Source: Gemmatimonadota bacterium (lineage in GTDB: Bacteria; Gemmatimonadota; Gemmatimonadetes; Gemmatimonadales; Gemmatimonadaceae). Taken from it: a DNA stretch of 32,008 bases. Positions 1-7,107 of this stretch are shown in pieces. Numbering within the stretch: position 1 is the first letter of the stretch; the number at the start of each line of letters is the position of its first letter. Where the stretch lies: contig DAHUXM010000010.1 of assembly GCA_027307165.1 (NCBI GenBank), positions 1-32,008 of the forward strand, written 5' to 3'. Under the pieces are notes generated by a model, which did not search any database, had not been told where the DNA came from, and saw only the letters and a list, made by a program, of their open reading frames with translations. The position numbers and the translations under genes were made by a program.

Positions 1-804
1 CGATTCCCGAAGCGGGCCGGGCAGGGAGAAGATCCTCGGCGTCTCCCGGAACTTGAAGACACGGTATAGATGGAACTCCTCGCGACTATCCGACACCGAT
101 ACTTCCTTTGCCGACGCAAAGAACGGCGTCATCGATCCGAAAGCCGTTGTCTTCACCTCGATCAGTCGCTCACGGCCGTCCGCGTTGTAGGAGACGATAT
201 CGTAGCCAAGCCCATCACCCTGAGTCTTCGCCACGTGCTCGATGCGCTCAGCGAGAGATCTGAGGCCAAGTTCCCAGAGCCGGCGATGTTCCACATCGAG
301 AACGAACTTCTCGCCGGCGAGACCTAAAGAGGAATTTCGCGCTTCGCGCTCGAGGTAGTTCACGTTGCGAAGAATGGGGGATGACGGTTGACGCTGTTCG
401 TAGGTGACGTGTGCTCGGTCGCGCGATGGCGCTGGTACGAAGACGTCGTCGATGCTTAGCGGTTCTGCGAAGTCGAAGACCGGCGCCTCGACGATCGCTT
501 GGGCTAGTGCGACTATATCAGCGTGCAGATCGAGGTACACTTCGACCTCATCTTTCAGGAGTTCCTGATAGTTGCCGCGCGGCTTGTAGCCACCGATACA
601 TGGAAAACCGGTCTCGAGGAGGATCGCGCTGATGTTGCAATGTTTGAATTCGACCGCTTGCTCCGATCGATTGTGCAAAATTGCCTGGAGGTGGCGCCTG
701 TGTTCGCTCTTGTTGAACGGCTCGCCGCGGAACTCATGCTCGAGCATGACGAAGTAGTCCGCGACAGTCGCGGCAACTTCTTCTGAAGACCAGGCCTCAG
801 GCAT
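1..804 (-). CDS. DUF3883 domain protein, PD-(D/E)XK nuclease-like, 3' end cut by window edge
   Basis: The frame is open from an ATG at 804 to the window edge (268 codons, no stop), so the protein lacks only its C-terminus. Residues 15-85 form a helical N-terminal region with motifs typical of these proteins (NKSEHRR, EFKHCNISA, GYKPRGNYQ). Residues 160-262 match DUF3883, the domain also found at the end of the plant protein NO VEIN: GEKFVLDVE, WELGL, then GDGLGYDI and RLIEVKTT. D202 and E216-x-K218 sit where a PD-(D/E)XK nuclease would have its metal ligands. Family knowledge: DUF3883 proteins are common in defence islands and beside restriction systems. Here it lies at the end of a minus-strand island downstream of two decayed toxin-antitoxin pairs. 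Nuclease activity is an inference from the motif; no substrate can be named. Confidence 0.8.
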   Translation of the reverse strand, partial: MPEAWSSEEVAATVADYFVMLEHEFRGEPFNKSEHRRHLQAILHNRSEQAVEFKHCNISAILLETGFPCIGGYKPRGNYQELLKDEVEVYLDLHADIVALAQAIVEAPVFDFAEPLSIDDVFVPAPSRDRAHVTYEQRQPSSPILRNVNYLEREARNSSLGLAGEKFVLDVEHRRLWELGLRSLAERIEHVAKTQGDGLGYDIVSYNADGRERLIEVKTTAFGSMTPFFASAKEVSVSDSREEFHLYRVFKFRETPRIFSLPGPLRES

Positions 805-844
805 GCGAGAGAGTGACGGCGCTACGGATCAAATGCTGCACAGC

Positions 845-1033
845 CTATACCTGCTCACCGCAGAAACGGCATTTGATCGCTTCCGACTTGATCAGCTCGG
901 CGCAGAACGGACATTTCTTCATATCGCCAGATCGTACAGCGTGTTCTTCAACAGCGGGCCGGTTCGGCGATGCGACGAGCGCCAAAATGAACCCGAATGG
1001 GCCCAGTGGTAGCCACGAATAAAGGTCGGTGAT
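845..1033 (-). pseudogene. zinc-ribbon protein, C-terminal fragment
   Basis: The C-terminal 25 residues, beginning at an ATG at 922, contain two CxxC knuckles (KKCPFCAEL and KCRFCGEQV), a classic short zinc ribbon. The same frame stays open upstream to the TAG at 1036-1034. It encodes a hydrophobic stretch (WLPLGPFGFILALVASP) and a linker, the arrangement of small membrane-anchored zinc-ribbon proteins. No ATG or GTG exists between that stop and position 922, and the stop is the one that closes the adjacent toxin remnant. The 5' part has therefore probably been lost. Translation from an internal TTG or from the ATG at 922 as a 25-residue ribbon is possible but less likely. Confidence 0.6.
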
Positions 1034-1330
1034 CTAGCCATTAAGCCGGTCGCGCCAGTACCCGGGTCGGCGATGATGATGCGCGACGGAGAGGATCGCC
1101 ACAACGTCGTCGTGAACCATGTAAACAACATCGTAAGGGAATCCAGTGACAATGAGTTGACGGGCGCGATCTCCTCGACGACCACCGACGTCTGGATGTT
1201 ATAGAACAATGTCCGTGGCGCGCGTCACTGCGACAAGAAAGCGGCCCCCGAGACCGGGGACCGCTGTTTCGTAGTATTCGGCGGCTGCGAGAAATTCATC
1301 GCGCGCCGCCGGATGGAATTCGAGAATCAC
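1034..1330 (-). pseudogene. ParE/RelE-family toxin, interrupted by nonsense codon 44
   Basis: Reading from a GTG at 1330, which overlaps the antitoxin stop as GTGA, gives one frame of 98 sense-plus-stop codons that matches the RelE/ParE toxin fold along its length. The N-terminus has FHPAARDEFLAAAEYYE and PGLGGRF. The C-terminal half has GFPYDVVYMV and the diagnostic VAHHHRRPGYWRDR. Codon 44 (1201-1199) is TAA, placed just before a conserved HP where family members usually have a polar residue. One substitution from GAA or CAA would create it. No frameshift is needed, and length and spacing are otherwise normal (about 98 residues). Intact members inhibit gyrase or cleave ribosome-bound mRNA. 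This copy should give only a 43-residue peptide. Confidence 0.82.
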
Positions 1331-1560
1331 CGATGGAGCCGTCGCTCGACTTCAGCAAATACCTCGGCTGCGGGGATTCCGGCCACCAATCCATTTCCAA
1401 GGCCATGAGCGCGCCTCTCGATCTCCTCGTCCCAAGCCGAAACAGCGCCCGTGTCGCGCTCTTCGATGCTTGCAAGGAGCAGTTCTGCGAGACGCGCGCG
1501 ATCAACGGATGGAAGCGCGAGAAGTTGATCAGCTAGCGCGTCTGCGTTCCGATCCACCAT
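1327..1560 (-). CDS. addiction-module antitoxin (TIGR02574/Unstab_antitox type)
   Basis: This 77-residue protein has the pattern of the putative addiction-module component family: an N-terminal segment with ALPSVDRARLAELLLASIE, then DTGAVSAWDEEIERRA and a C-terminal helix ending AEVERRLHR. Family members pair with RelE/ParE toxins and are normally degraded faster than the toxin. The ATG at 1560 is used; the stop overlaps the toxin's GTG (GTGA), so the two were translationally coupled. The antitoxin frame is intact although its toxin is broken by a stop codon. No DNA-binding motif of its own is obvious. Confidence 0.85.
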   Translation of the reverse strand: MVDRNADALADQLLALPSVDRARLAELLLASIEERDTGAVSAWDEEIERRAHGLGNGLVAGIPAAEVFAEVERRLHR

Positions 1561-1716
1561 GGGCGGTCCTGTGACGGGTTAGGTCCGGTCTATCCGAACG
1601 ATTGTTCGAAGGTGCTGAATGCGATCATCCATTCGATGTACAAATCTATTGCGGCGACCATTTTTCGCGGAGTCGTCGCGGAAAACGAGTGGCTGCTTCG
1701 TGGGCCGCAGGGTCCA
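1561..1716. other. short intergenic stretch between the two toxin-antitoxin remnants
   Basis: I see no convincing gene, hairpin or promoter in these 156 bases. The minus strand gives a short open stretch (PAAHEAATRFPRRLREKW) ending in TAG that I cannot assign. It would carry the promoter of the addiction-module antitoxin if that pair is transcribed on its own. Confidence 0.4.
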
Positions 1717-1935
1717 CTAGCTCGCGCGTTGCTCGATCACCCCGTCCATGCCTGTCAGGACCAGTCGCTGCAGTTGGACCTTATGGCTGGCGTTGTCGAT
1801 ATCAATGCCGACGAGTTGTCCCGCAGCATCATAATCCAGCACTACCCCTTCCGAGATCTCGCGACTCGACACGCTGGTCTGTTCGGATAGATCGATGTAA
1901 AGAGAATCAGTATTCGCGTAGTATGCGAGCTTCAT
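1717..1935 (-). CDS. DUF2283 family protein, probable antitoxin
   Basis: This 72-residue protein starts at the ATG at 1935. An upstream in-frame extension to 1977 exists, but the family begins exactly at this methionine (MKLAYYANTDSLYIDL). The short beta-rich DUF2283 domain is complete: SLYIDL, EGVVLDYDAAGQLVGIDI and a C-terminal tail. DUF2283 genes are regularly found directly after DUF4258 genes and are considered the antitoxin half of that pair. That is what is seen here: its ATG overlaps the TGA of a DUF4258-type frame as ATGA. The partner is incomplete, so the protein may be an orphan. Confidence 0.8.
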   Translation of the reverse strand: MKLAYYANTDSLYIDLSEQTSVSSREISEGVVLDYDAAGQLVGIDIDNASHKVQLQRLVLTGMDGVIEQRAS

Positions 1936-2090
1936 GGCCGGAATCCGCGATCGGGGAAGGCGTTGTGGATCGTACACCTGTCATCCAGTGTCACTACACG
2001 AAGATACCGGCCCCCGAGATTTGGTACCATCCCCCAGAACCGGTACCGGTTGTCCTCCTGCCTCATCGATTCACCAAGCCGCGCTCTCAC
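1932..2090 (-). pseudogene. DUF4258-like toxin, C-terminal remnant
   Basis: The only open stretch runs from a GTG at 2090 (or the ATG at 2066) to the TGA at 1934-1932. It encodes about 52 residues whose end is distinctive: YRFWGMVPNLGGRYLRVVT, then a TIHNAFPDRGF segment. That is the C-terminal half of a DUF4258-type protein, normally about 90-110 residues. The N-terminal half with its usual conserved His/Arg is missing, and an in-frame TGA lies immediately upstream. None of the other frames in 2091-2237 clearly supplies the missing half, so deletion or heavy decay is more likely than one frameshift. The stop overlaps the DUF2283 start, preserving the ancestral operon junction. Confidence 0.6.
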
Positions 2091-2237
2091 TCAACGAAAG
2101 CCGAGTCGCGAATCTGTTGTTGGGTCTTGCAGCGACTCGACATATTATTGCCAGAACATCATATACTGCGGCGCATTCGGTTCCTATCTGCACGATCTGG
2201 ACTTCGAGAGTGATACGCGCTATCGTCAGGACAGTTA

Positions 2238-2954
2238 TCACGACACCTGGAGCAGCCGCACGATTTGCGGGAGGTCGGAAGCCGTGATGATACCTCGAAA
2301 ACGAGGCGTAGTCTCACTACCGTCGGCAATAAGCAAAGCAGACAGCTCGCATCCTCTACTTTCGATGTCGGAGAAATACTCGATCACACGCGCAAGAGTG
2401 ATATCAGGCTTGATAAAATCGTAGGAGCGCGTATCCTCGGCGTATGAGAGAACGTTTTGAACTGTCGCTTCCCCTTCAGCAGCGCGCGAATCCTTGCTAC
2501 ATGCTCCGAACCATCGGGCGATCGTGTTTGTGGTCAGCAGGCCAACGAATTCCTTCCTGTTCATGACCGGGAGCTGGGAGAATGATTCGTTCAGGATGAT
2601 CGCAGCGGCACTGGAGATTGAGTCGCCAACCTGCACTGTTACAACGTCGGTCTTGAATCGCTCTCCGACAGTTGGCGGATTCGTAATCGCCTCTGCAATC
2701 CTGCCGATGGCCGTAACGGTGCTACGGTGTGGTTCCGCAATCACACGCCCACCGTCATGATGATGGACAATCGCGTTTCGGAGGTGAGCGAACTCCCGGA
2801 GATCGTCCTGGTAACGGTTAACCTCGGCGATCGTAGTTGCTGCCTGCTTGACTAAACTATGGAACGGTGCGCCGGCATCGGCGTGCGTACGATGGCGAAG
2901 GAAAATCTCGATGTGCGAGAAGGCGGTGAGAAAAGCATCGGAGTTCCTGGACAT
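2238..2954 (-). CDS. HEPN-like (RX4H) domain fused to paired CBS domains
   Basis: The protein has 238 residues and starts at the ATG at 2954, with GAGG about 10 nt upstream. Residues 1-95 are predicted all-helical and contain R59-N-A-I-V-H64 in an HLRNAIVHHH context. This fits the RX4-6H motif of HEPN ribonucleases, where the Arg and His are catalytic. Residues about 97-152 (VVTVQVGDSISSAAAIILNE, then a FSQLPVMNR and VGLLTTNTIARWF segment) and about 165-236 look like two CBS motifs, which as a pair bind adenine nucleotides. The gene lies 50 bp after hsdR on the same strand and is probably a distal member of that operon. Inference: a nucleotide-sensing, RNA-cleaving suicide or regulatory factor, analogous in position to PrrC/RloC anticodon nucleases in hsd loci. 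The HEPN call rests on one short motif. Confidence 0.65.
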   Translation of the reverse strand: MSRNSDAFLTAFSHIEIFLRHRTHADAGAPFHSLVKQAATTIAEVNRYQDDLREFAHLRNAIVHHHDGGRVIAEPHRSTVTAIGRIAEAITNPPTVGERFKTDVVTVQVGDSISSAAAIILNESFSQLPVMNRKEFVGLLTTNTIARWFGACSKDSRAAEGEATVQNVLSYAEDTRSYDFIKPDITLARVIEYFSDIESRGCELSALLIADGSETTPRFRGIITASDLPQIVRLLQVS

Positions 2955-3004
2955 TGGCAGAGACCTCGGATAGTTGCGTTACCTCTGATCACGCGCGAGC
3001 GTGT

Positions 3005-6000
3005 TCACATATTGGTGATCGCATACACCATGTCGCCGACAAACCGCTTGAACGACTCGTTCTCAACGTATTGCTTGTAAACCTGAGTGTCTTCCTTCAG
3101 AAGATGCTGCATCACCCTGGCAAGCGCCTGGTCATGCGCCATCCGCGCGGTATGCGGGGTGTTCTCCTTCGCATTCCGATACGCTGCGTCCGCCGCGACT
3201 TGTGGCGCGATGTCATCACGAATACGCTTCGTAACTCGGTCCGTGTCCGTGAACAATGTGCCGAAGTGCTCGTTGAATGTCTTGAGAATATTGCTCAGTC
3301 GGTCCAACTCGGGGCCAGACTTGTGTCCGGCCGTATCCGTCGGCACGGGCTCGATCTCGGCGTCAGCATCCTCTAGCGCGATCTTCATCACCGCCTTCTT
3401 CTCGACCCGGTAGCTATCCATGTCGATCGCATCGAGAATACCTCTGGCTAGATCCTCTTCCTTGGGTGCGGGCAGCTTGGGCGTAAGGAGATCGAGAAAT
3501 ATCGATAACTTCTCCCACTCCACATTGCTGTACGGGATTACCGACGCGAGAAATCCATACGTTCGGCAGAACACTTTGGCGTTGCCCTTGAACTCCACCT
3601 GCGCATCCTCGTCAAGCCGCTCCTCGTAGACGACTCGGCACGCATCCAGGATCGGATCCAACTCGTCGCGCTCAGCACCGGCGAGAAATAGCTCAACTAC
3701 CGTGTCCACCTGCTCGGGCGCGTACACCTGGGCGCTGTCCAGCGCCGCCTTCAGATCGTGCAGCTTGTTCGGGTCGGTCTCCTCGGCGAGCAATGTCGTA
3801 CGGTAGTAATCCTGGAACGCGAAGGTGATCGCCTCGCTGTTGTTCTGGAAGTCGAGCACGAAGCAGTCGTGCTTCTGCGGATGGGCGCGATTCAATCGCG
3901 ACAGCGTCTGCACCGCTTTTATGCCGGACAGCGGCTTGTCCACATACATCGTGTGCAGCAGCGGCTCGTCGTACCCCGTCTGGAACTTGTCAGCACAGAT
4001 CAGGAACCGATACGGATCGGTCTGAATCTTCTCGGCAATCTCGCTGCTCGCAAATCCGTTGAGTGACGACTCACTCACCTTCACGCCGCGGTAGTCGTGC
4101 TCGCCCGAGAATGCAACGATCGCCCGATATGGGCTCTTGCGCTCGGCCAGGTACTCCTTGAATGCGTGGAAGTACTGAATGGCTCGCTCGATCCCACTCG
4201 TCACCACCATCGCGCGGGCCTGACCACCGATCTTGCCAGCGGTGATCACCTGCTCGTGAAAATGATCCACCATTATTTCGGCCTTGAGCCGAATGGCGTG
4301 GTCGTGGCTCTCGACGTATCGGCGTAGCTTTTTCTGCGCTCTTCTGGTATCGAACTCCGGATCATCCTCGGTCTTCTTCACCAGCTTGTAGTAGCTGTTC
4401 ACGGGTGTGTAGCTCTTGAGCACGTCGAGAATGAAGCCTTCCTCGACCGCCTGCTTCATCGTGTAGCTGTGGAATGGCCGGTGCTTGACCTTGCCGTCGC
4501 TGTCCGGCGGAAGCGGCTCTCCGAACATCTCCAGAGTCTTGTTTTTGGGCGTAGCCGTGAACGCGAAGTAGCTCGCGTTGTCCAACATCTTGCGCGCGGC
4601 CATGCGCTTCGCGAGCGCCTCGTTCACCACGTCCTCAGGATCAGACTCCTCGTCTTCCTGATCATCCTCGGCGGCGCCAAGTGCCTTGGTCATTGCGCCT
4701 GAAGTCTTGCCACCCTGGCTCGAATGCGCCTCGTCTATAATGATCGCGAAGGTCTTACCGTCTTCAGTCGCGATCTCGTCCAGGATGAAGGGAAATTTCT
4801 GCACCGTCGAGACGATGATCTTCTTTCCTTCTTCGATGAACGTGCGGAGGTCGCCGGAGCGCTTGGCGTGCCCAACTGTCGCTCCCACCTGCATGAACTG
4901 CTTGATGGTGGTCTGGATCTGGTCGTCCAGCAAACGCCGGTCGGTGACGACGATGACGGAGTCGAATACCTCCCTGTCATCACGCTTCACGCCGATGAGC
5001 TGGTGCGCGAGCCATGCAATTGAATTGGACTTGCCACTGCCCGCCGAGTGCTGGATCAGGTAACGCTTGCCGGCGCCGTTGGTATGCACGTCGGCAAGAG
5101 CGTGTCGCACGACGTCCAGCTGATGGTATCGCGGCCATACCTGCTTGCGCTTCTTCTTGCCAGTGCGCTGATCCCGTTCCTCGACGATCTGTGCATAGTT
5201 CTCGAGAATATTGGTCAGCCCTCCTGGGGTGAGTGTCTGCTTCCAGAGGTAGTCAGTCTTGAGTCCATCTGGGTTGGGGGGATTACCGGCCCCGTCGTGA
5301 TAGCCCTTGTCGAACGGCAGAAACCAGGAGCTTTTGCCGCGCAGCTCAGTGCACATCTGCACCTCGCTATCATCGACCGCGAAGTGTACAACGCAGCGGC
5401 CGAATTCGAACAGCCGTTCGCGGGGATTACGATCACGCTTGTACTGCTCGACTGCATCGGCGACGGTCTGCTTGGTAAGGCTGTTCTTCAGTTCAAATGT
5501 CGCGATGGGCAGGCCATTGATGAACAGACACAGATCGAGCGCGCGCCGTGTCTCGTCCATGCTGTACGCGAGCTGTCGCGTGATCGAGAAGCGGTTCTCG
5601 GCGTGCAATTGCTCGGCGTTCGCGTTGCCCGGCGATGGTGTTCCGTAGAAGAGGTCGAAGTGTACTGGCCCGTGTTCCACGCCCTTACGTATAACATCGA
5701 TCACACCGCGCTTGCCAATCTCACTGGAGAGGCGTGCAAGGAACTTGAGACGATTGATATCCTTCGGGTCGTCCGCATCTACGAGTGCGAGCTTGGCGAA
5801 TGCATCCGGTTGTGTCGCGCGCAGGAAGGCAAAGTGCTGCGGCACGTCGAGTGCGTGCGCACGGTCGTAGTCCTGCGTGCTACCGGCTGTGTAACCTGTA
5901 CCGCCATAGGCCGGCGGCCGTTCTGCGACCTGATTCGCGGCGACGGAGATTCCATCCGTCCCCGTCATGTGCCGCATGATGAGCGATTCGAGCCCTTTCT

Positions 6001-6019
6001 CGCTCGTGTCGGTTGTCAC
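3005..6019 (-). CDS. hsdR: type I restriction enzyme R subunit
   Basis: This 1004-residue subunit translocates DNA and cuts it when the target is unmethylated. The N-terminal nuclease domain shows D162 (LDLCLFING), E176-x-K178 (FELKNS) and the following EQYKRDR segment, the PD-(D/E)XK arrangement of HsdR. The SF2 motor follows: Walker A at 325-331 (SAGSGKS), DEAH at 429-432, motif III FTATPK, then the CADKFQTGYDEP and QTLSRLNRAHP motifs of the second RecA domain. A C-terminal helical region ends at 3005. The start is GTG at 6019, 15 bp after darG. It is the last classical subunit of the operon, separated from hsdS by the inserted darT and darG. No disrupted motif is visible, so it appears functional. 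Confidence 0.95.
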   Translation of the reverse strand: MTTDTSEKGLESLIMRHMTGTDGISVAANQVAERPPAYGGTGYTAGSTQDYDRAHALDVPQHFAFLRATQPDAFAKLALVDADDPKDINRLKFLARLSSEIGKRGVIDVIRKGVEHGPVHFDLFYGTPSPGNANAEQLHAENRFSITRQLAYSMDETRRALDLCLFINGLPIATFELKNSLTKQTVADAVEQYKRDRNPRERLFEFGRCVVHFAVDDSEVQMCTELRGKSSWFLPFDKGYHDGAGNPPNPDGLKTDYLWKQTLTPGGLTNILENYAQIVEERDQRTGKKKRKQVWPRYHQLDVVRHALADVHTNGAGKRYLIQHSAGSGKSNSIAWLAHQLIGVKRDDREVFDSVIVVTDRRLLDDQIQTTIKQFMQVGATVGHAKRSGDLRTFIEEGKKIIVSTVQKFPFILDEIATEDGKTFAIIIDEAHSSQGGKTSGAMTKALGAAEDDQEDEESDPEDVVNEALAKRMAARKMLDNASYFAFTATPKNKTLEMFGEPLPPDSDGKVKHRPFHSYTMKQAVEEGFILDVLKSYTPVNSYYKLVKKTEDDPEFDTRRAQKKLRRYVESHDHAIRLKAEIMVDHFHEQVITAGKIGGQARAMVVTSGIERAIQYFHAFKEYLAERKSPYRAIVAFSGEHDYRGVKVSESSLNGFASSEIAEKIQTDPYRFLICADKFQTGYDEPLLHTMYVDKPLSGIKAVQTLSRLNRAHPQKHDCFVLDFQNNSEAITFAFQDYYRTTLLAEETDPNKLHDLKAALDSAQVYAPEQVDTVVELFLAGAERDELDPILDACRVVYEERLDEDAQVEFKGNAKVFCRTYGFLASVIPYSNVEWEKLSIFLDLLTPKLPAPKEEDLARGILDAIDMDSYRVEKKAVMKIALEDADAEIEPVPTDTAGHKSGPELDRLSNILKTFNEHFGTLFTDTDRVTKRIRDDIAPQVAADAAYRNAKENTPHTARMAHDQALARVMQHLLKEDTQVYKQYVENESFKRFVGDMVYAITNM

Positions 6020-6034
6020 GCGCGCCGACAGGAC

Positions 6035-7093
6035 TCAGGCATTCGCTACTGCGCTCGAGTTCCGCCATCCTTCGGTCCGCAGCCGGTCCGCAGCGAGCTG
6101 TATCTGCGCTGGCGTGAACCGTTGCTTGCGCTCGCCCCAATCGTGAATCGCCGTGATGATCCGATCCGGATCGCTCGCTCCTTCCTGCATCATGACCCAA
6201 TGCACGGTGGCTAACAGCTCGAGACCGTATGGCGTCTCGAATCCGTCGACGAGACTGACGACGCGGTTGAACCGGTCACGCGTTACAGACGCCGTTGCCA
6301 GGAATGCTTCGGCATCTCTCGTCGCACCTGGCACCAGGGAGAGTTGCTTGTCGGGACGGTCCCCCCCGCCGGCGTAGCCGGCAATGAGATGTCCGTCTAT
6401 CGCACGCAGCACGTGACGGAGGTTCTCTGCATAGGGGCCATACTGCGCCTTGACGTAGCGGAGTTTCAGCGGCTCGCCTGATTCCTGAAGGAAGTACATC
6501 AGCTTGTGTACTTCGAGCAGAGTGATGAACGGATCCATGAGGGCGCCGAGGTATCTGTTCATCAATCCGACAAGGGCAGCGCGGCCGGCTGTCATTCGCG
6601 GAACGTCGGTGGATCGGTTGACGCCCTCGTTGGCCGCAGGCGAACGCGGCTCGAACACTACCACGTCGACGTCTGGCAGCTGCTCGAACGCCTGAACGAT
6701 GAGCGGGCGGATCTCGGCCCAGCTCAGTCCACCCAAACCGCTCCCGAGAGGGGGAATGGCGATCGAGCGGATCCCGCGCCGACGGACCTCATCCACCAGG
6801 GCGGCGAGGCCGGATTCGATGTCCTCGATGCGGCTCTTGCCACGCCAGTGGCGCTTGGTGGGGAAGTTGATGATGTAGCGTGGGGGAGCGAGCTCGCCGG
6901 TTTCATAAATGAACATCCGGCCCGGCTCGACCTCGCCGCGCTTGCAGGCTGCCGCGTACGCCTTGAAGTTGGCGGGGAAGGCCTGCTTGAATTGCAGGGC
7001 GATTCCTCGCCCCATCACGCCCACCGAATTGACGGTGTTGACGAGCGCCTCGGTCCCTGCCTGAAGGATGTCGCCGGTAGTGAATCGGATCAT
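6035..7093 (-). CDS. darG: DarG antitoxin: macrodomain DNA ADP-ribosylglycohydrolase with DarT-binding C-terminal domain
   Basis: Starting at the ATG at 7093 the protein has 352 residues. Residues 1-155 are a macrodomain of the DarG type: FTTGDIL, NTVNSVGVMGRGIALQFK with N22, and YIINFPTKRHW with K80. K80 occupies the same position as the lysine known to be essential in Thermus DarG. This domain removes ADP-ribose from thymidine in DNA. The C-terminal half, with LLEVHKLMYFLQESGEPLKL and YGPYAENLRHVL, resembles the DarG region that binds and neutralises DarT. An ATG 12 bp upstream (7105) is possible, but GGAGGA sits just before 7093. It lies 14 bp after darT and 15 bp before hsdR, so it is co-expressed with both. 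Confidence 0.92.
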   Translation of the reverse strand: MIRFTTGDILQAGTEALVNTVNSVGVMGRGIALQFKQAFPANFKAYAAACKRGEVEPGRMFIYETGELAPPRYIINFPTKRHWRGKSRIEDIESGLAALVDEVRRRGIRSIAIPPLGSGLGGLSWAEIRPLIVQAFEQLPDVDVVVFEPRSPAANEGVNRSTDVPRMTAGRAALVGLMNRYLGALMDPFITLLEVHKLMYFLQESGEPLKLRYVKAQYGPYAENLRHVLRAIDGHLIAGYAGGGDRPDKQLSLVPGATRDAEAFLATASVTRDRFNRVVSLVDGFETPYGLELLATVHWVMMQEGASDPDRIITAIHDWGERKQRFTPAQIQLAADRLRTEGWRNSSAVANA

Positions 7094-7097
7094 GGCT

Positions 7098-7103
7098 TCC
7101 TCC
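7098..7103 (-). promoter_or_regulatory. Shine-Dalgarno of darG
   Basis: GGAGGA on the minus strand ends 4 nt before the ATG at 7093. The upstream ATG (7105-7103) overlaps this motif and has no purine-rich site of its own, so the downstream start is preferred. Most other operon genes lack a strong site and rely on stop-start overlap, so an independent strong site would favour ample antitoxin synthesis. Confidence 0.6.
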
Positions 7104-7107
7104 ATAC

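Noticed and set aside
919-1209. 96-residue minus-strand frame starting MFYNIQ
   Set aside because: It is out of frame with the toxin and zinc-ribbon motifs present in the same bases and contains nothing recognisable.
1602-2424. Plus-strand open frames across the DUF2283/DUF4258 region
   Set aside because: The minus strand carries the family matches and the ATGA junction; the plus-strand products have no motif.
5048-6214. 388-residue open frame antisense to hsdR and darG
   Set aside because: It spans the junction of two well-supported genes on the other strand and has no recognisable domain.
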